In this document: piece by piece, positions 56,301 to 64,000 of the stretch
Position numbering within the stretch: the stretch's first letter is position 1
Layout: each line of letters begins with the position of its first letter
Assembly: GCF_963169125.1 (NCBI RefSeq)
Contig: NC_084795.1
Location: 97,397,411-97,461,410 of the forward strand
Length of the DNA stretch: 64,000 bases
Source of the DNA: Humulus lupulus
Lineage: Eukaryota > Streptophyta > Magnoliopsida > Rosales > Cannabaceae
Reading direction: 5' to 3'
Program-made: the position numbers and the translations under genes
The notes under the pieces: generated by a model
Seen by the model: only the letters and a program-made list of their open reading frames with translations
Told to the model about the DNA's origin: nothing
The model's database searches: none

Positions 56301-57640
56301 TTCCCAATCATTCCACATAGAAGATATGCCTTCACTCAGCGTCCTCCCAGATGGCGTCTCCCACACTTGGCGCATACTAGATAACTCCACCATGGCTCAT
56401 TGCTGCCCCGACGACCATCCTGTGAACCATAACCCCTCCTGTCAAGTCTAGGAGTAGTAAAGCTATTAGGGGTCCTTCTTTTCTGGTTACTAGGCATCTG
56501 CCCCTACTTGATCCTGCAAATGGGAATACCATTGCCTGAGCTTCCTGCCCTATGGCGCTCTCACTCCATATCTCATCCCTTGCATCTTCTATAATGAGGT
56601 CCTCCCTACTACCTATGCATTAATAGAAACCTCATTGGCTGGAGCGACCCTAATGCTTGGGGCCATCCCAGAGTTCAATCCTTGAATAAATCATTCTTTC
56701 CGGGCCACCTCTGCAGGTACCAAATCAAAAGCGGATTGGCCAACCCATCATATTCATTGACATACTCTATCACCGTCTTGCTATCGTGAACCAAGTTCGT
56801 AAAACCATTGGTCTTTGTAGTTCATACTGCATTACAGTAGTCTCTTTCGTTGAACCACTGTCTGAATTCCTCCCAACCCATCATGCCAACATTCTGGGTC
56901 TGGGGCACTACTTTCCATTATGTGCAGACATCCTCCGGCCGCATACACGTGGCCTAATCCCTCCATCATGGCCTATTACTCCCATATCATCAAGGATGGG
57001 GTTAAATACATCCATCTACTGATCAGTTCTTGAGCAAACCCAAACCTCCCTCGAAAACTAGAGGATGATGCTTCTAAAGTCTTTCATACGAAAACTCTTA
57101 TTAGGATATACAAAGCAGTGTTCCCCAACAGAACCCGATGTCTCAACCATCTAATCTCCTCACTTTGATCTGGCTATCGTGCTTGCATACTGGCAAACAT
57201 CTGCTGCAAATTCCAGGGACAGATGGAGGGTTCTGACCCTATCTACCATCTGCAACCCCCATACTAACTATACCAGGTCCAGTTGGCTATCTTGAATGAA
57301 TAATTTCTTAATCAGTCTGCAATCAATGACTTAACCCTTCAGCTCTAATATTCATATCCAAAAATATCCCACGGGCAGGGCCAAACAATTACAATAATTA
57401 CACACACAATATACATATCAAAACACAAATCTACATTGTTCATGCATCACTTATCAAATCCCATTACTACCAAATATACTCGTACACATCGTGCTCTCTA
57501 TACTAGCATGCAGATAAGGCACATAGGTTCAATTTAAACAACTAATCACATAATCATGGCATTAGATACCTAACCGTGAGTCAAGCTTATCTTTAGTGGC
57601 GAGTGTACACGCCCAGCCCGTCTTCAATAACCCTTGAACC
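56301..57640 (-). pseudogene. chromo-1 gag remnant and leader
   Basis: Minus-strand pieces read like chromovirus Gag: TVMQYE followed by a variant of RFTNLVH at about 56840-56760, then NEYDGLANP and a stretch ending RMIYSRIELWDGP (56700-56640). Frequent stops and shifts. No zinc knuckle readable. Position directly after the iMet PBS supports gag. Confidence 0.55.
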
Positions 57641-57643
57641 TAG

Positions 57644-57658
57644 AACACTCTGATACCA
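57644..57658 (-). promoter_or_regulatory. chromo-1 primer-binding site (initiator Met tRNA)
   Basis: Minus strand TGGTATCAGAGTGTT, three bases inside the LTR edge at 57662. Confidence 0.88.
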
Positions 57659-57661
57659 AGT

Positions 57662-59889
57662 TGTAATGCCCAGGATAACCAAGACCGTTACACTCTGTTT
57701 TTAAAACAATGCTTAACTTGCTAAGCAAGTCGTTTGAACTCAAATGTGTAATTAAGGACTAAATCAAGGTCAAGTATTAAAAGATTTGGTCAACAAAATG
57801 GTTATTTTTCATTAAAATATTAAGTTTATACACGGGATCCACAAAATCAATTTACAGACTTGTAAAAGACGAATAAAATACAATTTAGCCATCCTAAGCA
57901 GCAAATTAGGGTTTGACCCTATTTCCTCCCAAGCTATATCGACCATGGTGATTGAGCAGGCCGCATATTTACACACTGCCCTTGAAGCTCTCCAACTCAT
58001 GGTTGGTCCCGCTATCTCTTTCCCCTACCTACACCACGTAGCACCCATGAGCCAAGGCTCAGCAACAAAACTTAAACCAGCATACACAACTAGGCAGCAG
58101 TATAAAAACAGTAAATATAAATCATCAAACTCAATTAAGGATAGGATATAAATAACCAAGCATCAGTAATATTCAGCTCACTCAAGTATGTTAACCAAGC
58201 TCATCAGTCAATAGAAAAGACTAAGTGTGAACCACACTTCTATTTATGGTATAATACCCAGGCCCAGTGCCCTTAGGTCGAGTCCCATGGTCTCTTAGCC
58301 GACCCTGGCACCCTTAGGCCGGCTTGCAGACAAATATATTCACAAATACACAATACATAGCTCATAATCAATGGTAGCGTATATAAGCATGCCCATCAAT
58401 ATATTCCCAGATACAGGTATATTCATATTCATATAAGGGGTTCAAGCCCCAATCATAACCAGGGTCCAGTTTTCTTACCTCAGGTCCCGAGTAGCTAGCG
58501 TATGGCAACCCCAAGCACAATCCCTAATTATGAGCTCTTGCGGTATAACCTAGTCACAATGCGATAGTGGACAACCATTAAGAACCTAAACAAATTAAAA
58601 GCTTTGGAATAATACATGAGCCTCCGGGACCTCAATTTCCACTAAACCAGGTTGTACGAATTATCCCGAGTGCTTAGGTTTACGTCCCGAGCCACCCCGA
58701 GCCTAAAAACCAACTTTGGTTATAACTGCATAGGCGGGCCGCGACCTGGCCCTAAGGATTGCAGCCCCAAGTCAGAGGTGTATGCCTCTTGTCCCACGGG
58801 GAGGCGGGACACGATGCGCCTGTAGAACAGCAAGCCCCTAGGGCTCCTGGGATCACGTGGGCCGCAACACGCCCTTGTGAACCCATAAATATTGGGCTTT
58901 TCAACGTTTTCACCAAACCAAAATCAGCATAATTCACTCCAAATGTATGCCAAAGCCAGAATCAAGCCTAAAAGTCTCAACACCGCATCATAAACAACAC
59001 ATGTAACCTATAATATCAATTCAAACTACCTTCAATCCCAAAACCCACCTAAGGTTTATCCTCTAGGGAATCTCTTAAATTATAGCAGAAATAAAAAAAG
59101 CTAGTATGGAACCCATACCTTAACAGCAATCTCCACCTTGAGTAGATCCTCAAACATTCCTAGCTTGATCCCTCAGTTCCTAAGCTTCAATTCCTTGGTT
59201 TTTCTTCAAGAAAATCCTTCAACTTCAAGCACACCCAAAGGGAGAGAGTGAGATCATGACAAATAAGAGAGAGAGAGAGAGCTGGAGAAAGTTTTGTTAT
59301 ATTCTAGCCTAGGTCTGAGACTTTCTCACTGTACCTCTCAATTAAAAAGACCAAAATGCTCCTTGCACTAACCCAGCCTCCCAATTTCCCATAAGGGCAA
59401 AATAGTCATTTCCCCCGTTTCCCACTAATTCCTCGAATTGCCCTACAAATTCCCTATTAATCCCAACATGCCCAACTAACCGCCAAATACTTACTCAATA
59501 CTCGATAAATCCCCAAATATTCACTAAGTTCCCAAAATACCCCTAGGCTCACTCCAAGCTGGGTATTAAACCTCGCCGTGACTATTCAGCTAACCCGCTC
59601 ACGAGGATCGTCTCGAGCCATATACTGCAAATATATTCACATAATAATGTAATCACTTACACACATATAATCACATTTATGCTCTCCACATGCCAATATT
59701 ACAAATATGCCCTTATTATCAAGAATGGGCCCACATGCATATTTAATATACATAAACATGCATTTAAATCCATATCATCATATTAATCATGTATGCCATG
59801 TAGTCACACATTTAATCAATTAATTCAACATATATATCCCATTATGCCCTCCAAGCACTTCACCTTAACAGTAAATTCAGGTCGTTATA
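57662..59889 (-). repeat. chromo-1 5' LTR
   Basis: 2228 bp with TGTAATGCCC and GTCGTTATA ends (the canonical CA is changed to TA). Aligns with 36490-38773. An A-box-like gene was looked for and not seen. Confidence 0.85.
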
Positions 59890-59903
59890 GTTGAAAGCAA
59901 AGG

Positions 59904-60628
59904 TGTTGTACCGCAGAAATACGAGTTGAATTACTCTTCATGGGGTACAGCGTACAGATAGAGCATCTAGCTAACTCTAGACTGAGTAGCTCAAGTCAAA
60001 CTTGACAGCTTATGACAACCAGATTGCCTCTTGCGCCAACTACTTTGATGTGCGGGAGCCAGATCGCCTTCGTGAAACTCTGAACGTGACCTGTGTCAAT
60101 TCAGATTAGTTCTTCGACACCCAGCTCAAAGGAAGTGTTCAGCTCGGGAAGCCTGATCATGAATCACAGTGAAGGAACCCAAAAGATTTTGAGATTCCTT
60201 ATATGCTCATTAATGCTCAGATATTATTATGTATTTATTACTTGATATTGGGGGCATTGAATCAATAGGCATTAATGCATTTATGTAAATGGGATGTTAC
60301 CCAAAAATGTATGCTACCATATTTATGCACAGTTACCCAAAACTGTCCAGGCATAATTCCCTATAAATACAAGGGAGAATAGACAGAAAAGAGGATCGAC
60401 ATCTTGTATACTGAAACTCTAGTGAAATTGTTACAAACAATCTCATGGTGAGAAAAAAATAGATTAATAAGAATGACTTGTGGACTAGGTGGATTTTAAC
60501 CACTAAACCACGTAAAATGTGTGTGACTGTTCTCGTACTTTTTATTTGTCCAATTACGGTTTACCAAAATCCTAATATCTCTATTTTCGAATTCCTTAAC
60601 CCACTGCTAGTGAGAAATCGCATCAACA
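59904..60628 (+). repeat. Tat-E 5' LTR
   Basis: 725 bp, TGTTGTACCGCAG to CGCATCAACA. The right edge is set by the PBS. The left edge lies 14 bases from the end of chromo-1. Contains CCTATAAATACAAG (60361-60374), a good TATA box for a promoter about 260 bases before the LTR end. Confidence 0.8.
60362..60372 (+). promoter_or_regulatory. Tat-E LTR TATA box
   Basis: CTATAAATACA in the Tat-E LTR, preceded by TTCC and followed by an A/G-rich leader; consensus plant TATA. Confidence 0.6.
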
Positions 60629-60629
60629 A

Positions 60630-60650
60630 ACTGGTGCATTCGTTGAGAGT
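60630..60650 (+). promoter_or_regulatory. Tat-E primer-binding region
   Basis: ACTGGTGCATTCGTTGAGAG, a changed form of the TTGGTGCTTTCATTGAGA motif of Tat-A and Tat-C. Confidence 0.6.
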
Positions 60651-61697
60651 ATATTAAGCTTAATTGCCCACGCAAGTTTCACCTAACAATCACCATGGTG
60701 GTCACCTGATATATGCGTGACAACGAGATGAACCAATCTGATGATCAAGAGGCTCACCATGTGGCCATCCCCACTAGAGAAGGCTCATCTGCACAACGTC
60801 GTCCTGGAAAACAACATGTGGACCAAGACGTGCTAGGAGCTCAGCCTCACACCCACCAAATCCCCATCCTGGGTACCAGACTGCCATCGAGATGGAAAAC
60901 ACCCGTTTAAGGAACCATCTTGCCCAGTCTTACAAGCAAATTGAGGTGATCTTTGATCAACTACCCCTCCTACAACCATTGTTAACATCGGAAGGAGGTA
61001 AAGTGGGTCCCATACATCCCATAGAAAAAATCGACCCAATCTTATTCGATCTATCAAAACTTCAACTCCAAGATCCATACTTTCTTAGTTGATTCAGCGA
61101 AATACTCAACCTACCAATCCTCACAGACATCATCGACCTCATGTCAGTCAGTCTATTTGAATTGCAACCCCGAGTTTTGTACCTTCTGGACCGATCCCAC
61201 GGAATGCTCAACCTACCAACCGTCGTAGGAAGGATCATTCAACTCACACTTCTAAGAACCAGCCCGGCCAAATTGGGCAAGCTGGGACTGATTTGAGGAG
61301 ATGAGACATCCCAGAAAATCTATATGTGTCACGACTAGAACCTCCAACACAGAGAAATGAAATGGCACTACCTTTAATCTGGGAAATTGGAGTAGACCAA
61401 GGGCAAGCTAATCTAGTTTTTCCCGATGGAACAAGGATAGCTTCACCAATAAGTTATCCTCTATCGCCAATTCGGCATCCAACACCACCTCACCCATAGA
61501 GGAATGTTACAGATCAAGGGGATAGCAGGAGGCATCCTCTCCTCTTTAGAAGACATTTATATCCCATAGTCTTGCAGTAATAATTCAGATCCTCGATCCC
61601 AAGCATGAGCTGTAAGCTTCGCAAATGGAAGCTACTAGACAGAGAGCCAGTGCGGGGGCAGACATGAGAGCGACCTAATGAATCACTTAAGCTCTGC

Positions 61698-61926
61698 TTG
61701 GGATGGCAAAAATATCCGGCGGATCGGGGCGGGTCGGAGCTCCGACCCGACGGGGCGACCCTGATCCGAATATAACCGGGGCAATAACGGGGCGGGTCAA
61801 GATCCGATCCAACCCGCTAGCAATTGAAGCGGGTCGGATCACGACCCGACCCGGTTGTTGTTTTTTTTTTGTAATAATTTTAAAAAAAAACTAATTACTA
61901 CCACTATTTAGGGTGATCAATGATCC

Positions 61927-61959
<33 letters not shown>

Positions 61960-62344
61960 AATAAGACAATATATTTAAGAGGGATAGAGGAGAAAATTGA
62001 TGTTTTGCTTTGAAGTATATCAATTTTTTTTTTTATTTTAGTATGCAAGACCATTTATAAAAAAATTTAGGTAGCTCATTTATGTCTAGTATGAGAGATT
62101 TTTTTGCTATTTATTTTTATATTGTAACATATTTTAAAAAATTAGTCTTTATTTTATTAAAGAAAAAGAAAATAAAAAAAAAATCTTACCGGGTCGGGTC
62201 TGACCCGCTCCATCACATCTGGGGCGGGTCTGACCCGACCCGCATCAAATGCCTTAACGGGGCGGGTCGGGTCGGGGCATAAGCTTAGCGGGTCGGGTCG
62301 GATTTGGGGCGGGGCGGGGCCGACCCGCCCCATTTACATCCCTA
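61698..62344. mobile_element. hAT-type MITE, GC-rich, inside Tat-E gag
   Basis: 647 bp with terminal inverted repeats TTGGGATGGCAAA and TAGGGATGTAAAT, flanked by AGCTCTGC (61690-61697) and ACCTCTGC (62345-62352), an 8-bp repeat with one mismatch. An 8-bp target duplication and such ends are hAT-like. Subterminal GGCGGGTCGGGTC and GACCCGACCCG repeats lie in both ends, around an AT-rich core with a TA run (61926-61957). No transposase. Confidence 0.82.
62165..62335. repeat. GGGTCGGGTC subterminal repeats of the MITE
   Basis: GGGTCGGGTC or its complement occurs many times at 62190-62335; the left end has matching copies at 61725-61855. The repeats probably serve as transposase subterminal binding sites (inference). 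Confidence 0.7.
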
Positions 62345-64000
62345 ACCTCTGCACAAAGACTTCACACCGACCTCCATTCCAACCTACGTCATCATTTGAA
62401 TCACAAAGAGGATGTACAGCTTGCCACGATGATTAGAGTTACACTCAGGTTGGGCGAGGTCTGTCTATTGTACGTGACAATGGTAATGTCCCACCTAACC
62501 GAGCTCAAGCTTGGAGGGATAATAACCCATATAACGAGTACAACAAGATGGGAGCTGATAATCAGTCCTTGAATAACCTAGATGCTAAGGATCCAACCCT
62601 TGAGCAGCTAGCCCTAATGGAAGAACAGATGAAGAAACTCATATCTAGAAAATGAGTCGATGATTACAATATTAATGAGGAGCTCGAGCATTTTGCTCCG
62701 AACATTGCGGCAGCTCCGTATCGTGATGGATTCAGGATGCCGACCATGCCCATATATGATGGAAACACTGATCTGTCCAATCACTTCGGGACCTTCAACA
62801 CGTTAATGATGGACCACATTGTGGGGTTTGACCTAAGATGTATCTTGTTCCAAACAACACTGACTAGACCGACCAAGTTATTGTTCAACAAGTACAAGAA
62901 ACATTTAATCACCTCGTAAAATAAATTGTCTTCTAAGTTTAAGAGGCAGATTTGAGTTGCAAAGGAAGCTCGTGTTGGAGTCGATTTGTTGGCCAACATC
63001 AAACAACAACATGGTGAGTCCCTAAACGTATATCTGAATCGATTTACCAATACAGCAGCGCAAGCTAAGGATGCTAATGACAACTCCAAGCTCATGGTTA
63101 TGAGGCAGGGATCACAGTAGGAGGTGATTTATGGAAAGAGCATCAACGGAAAGGAGTTAAGAGTGTAGATGAATTCCTGTCTTGAGCTAAGGAATGGATA
63201 AATCTAGAATAGGCACAATCTTTTATCACAGGAACCAGCCAGACCTTTGTTCAAACCATTGGAGCGATAATGGATACTACAGCTATGGCTCAGCTCGCTA
63301 CCTAGAATAACCAAGCGGGGGGTAATAAGCGAAAGGGGACTGGTGAGGGCAACCATAATGACACTAAAAAGAATAAGCCCAGTGAAAAGTACAAGTCCAT
63401 CTACACCGCCTATACCAACGTGACAGATACAGGAGTGTGTATCTTCCTTGAAAACTCTAATCGCCTACCATGGAAGAAATCAGAGCCCCAGAGGGCGAAC
63501 AGAGACCCAGCCAAATTCTGTTGATATCACAATGACATCGGCAACAACACTGATGATTGTTGTCAGCTAAAAGATGAGATCGAGACTCTCATCAGGACCA
63601 GACCGTTATCCCAATATGCCCAAAACAGAGTAGTTCCCAATAAGCCAGCAAGGAAAAACATTCAACCAGCTCAAGAAAAAATCTAGTCAATCAACTCCAG
63701 GCTTAACCAAATCATGGAAATCAGATCACCCCTCCTACAATAGAAGGGAGGGACATAGCCATTATTGTCAGAGGACATCATCTGGCGGGCACGAGTAATG
63801 GGGCCTAGAAGAGGTGCATACAAGAGTTGAAAACCCACAGTGGTACTGAGTTTGTTCTTGAGCAAAGGTTGTCGAAACAACAGCGGTTGGAGATATAACC
63901 AATCATTTTCATGGAAGAGGACACTAGCCACGTCCAATTCCAGCATAATGATATGCTAGTGATAACCTTTCAACTCGCCAATCAAAGAATATAGAGAATA

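Larger units (their letters stand above)
36490..59889 (-). mobile_element. Ty3/gypsy chromovirus-like element (chromo-1) hosting other insertions
   Basis: Minus strand: 5' LTR (57662-59889), iMet PBS (57644-57658), gag remnant (57200-56301), then interrupted by Athila (56300-43848), then decayed internal DNA (43847-41623 and 39215-38774) and 3' LTR. Flanks are GTTTA (36485-36489) and GTTGA (59890-59894), a 5-bp repeat with one mismatch. It interrupts Tat-D RNase H. The inverted TGTAACG...CGTTACA LTR ends and iMet primer suit the Tekay-type chromoviruses (inference; no chromodomain is readable). Confidence 0.7.
59904..64000 (+). mobile_element. Tat-lineage gypsy retrotransposon (Tat-E), runs off the window
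   Basis: 5' LTR, PBS and gag on the plus strand, interrupted by a hAT MITE. The right part is outside the window. Same subgroup as Tat-C by LTR size, PBS and gag start. Confidence 0.8.
60695..64000 (+). pseudogene. Tat-E gag, broken and interrupted
   Basis: ATG at 60695 reads MVVT and then a stop (Tat-C has MVVTQSRHG at the same place). Downstream pieces: QKQIEVIFDQLPLLQ-type coil near 60930 (reads YKQIEVIFDQLPLLQP), DGFRMPTMPIYDGNTDLSN and GTFNTLMMDHIVGFDLRCIL near 62730-62840, then ESLNVYLNRFTNTAAQAKD near 63020 and a knuckle-like YHNDIGNNTDDC near 63520 with the leading Cys retained before a stop. Many stops; a 647-bp MITE splits it at 61698-62344. Confidence 0.8.

Noticed and set aside
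43843..56305. Target duplication of Athila-1
   Set aside because: TTTTT and TTCCC do not match well enough; left edge in a T run.

Overview
This window is a plant nuclear region, almost certainly from a eudicot. It is AT-rich with GC-rich islands and consists almost entirely of nested, decayed LTR retrotransposons. The families and features (Ty1/copia; Ty3/gypsy Tat, chromovirus and Athila lineages; antisense gypsy-type ORF; MULE and hAT MITEs; tRNA-type primer-binding sites) are plant-specific. The species cannot be fixed from sequence alone. No bacterial-type genes, rRNA or CRISPR arrays were seen. The only candidate host gene is a possible first exon running off the left edge on the minus strand (1-94).

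Layout. 1-1435: possible 5' end of a host gene, a poly-C tract and unassigned DNA. 1436-~7400: minus-strand copia-1 with gag, protease, integrase, RT and RNase H broken by stops; its PBS and one LTR are present and the matching second LTR is not. 8067-8441: MULE-type MITE with a 9-bp target duplication. 8485-12710: Tat-A, plus strand, with two unlike LTRs, so apparently a recombinant. 12711-15649: Tat-C, minus strand, gag and 5' LTR only. 15650-33352: copia-2, minus strand, split in its RT by Tat-B (18027-27479), whose ends are proved by the 5-bp duplication TCTAC. Tat-B carries gag and protease, lacks RT/RNase H/integrase, and bears an antisense spliced ORF of the 'putative gypsy type transposon' family. 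33353-35573: copia-3, plus strand, RNase H end and 3' LTR. 35574-36489: Tat-D, plus strand, RT/RNase H fragment. 36490-59889: chromovirus-like element, minus strand, with 2.2-2.3 kb LTRs and an iMet PBS. It contains another chromovirus-like LTR (39216-41622) and a whole Athila element (43848-56300), which itself contains a solo LTR (51508-53018). 59904-64000: Tat-E, plus strand, 5' LTR and broken gag, interrupted by a hAT-type MITE (61698-62344).

How the parts relate. Insertion order can be read from which element interrupts which: copia-3 before copia-2 before Tat-B; Tat-D before the chromovirus before Athila before the solo LTR. Nearly every polyprotein has internal stops or frameshifts, so no autonomous element is visible. 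Tat-B has the clearest ends and could only move with enzymes supplied in trans. The most unusual items are the antisense intron-containing gene of Tat-B with a tRNA-like Pol III promoter near its 5' end, the LTR swap in Tat-A, a 28-bp unit that is single in Tat-B and about eightfold in Tat-A, and clustered GC-rich dyads inside LTRs of unrelated families.
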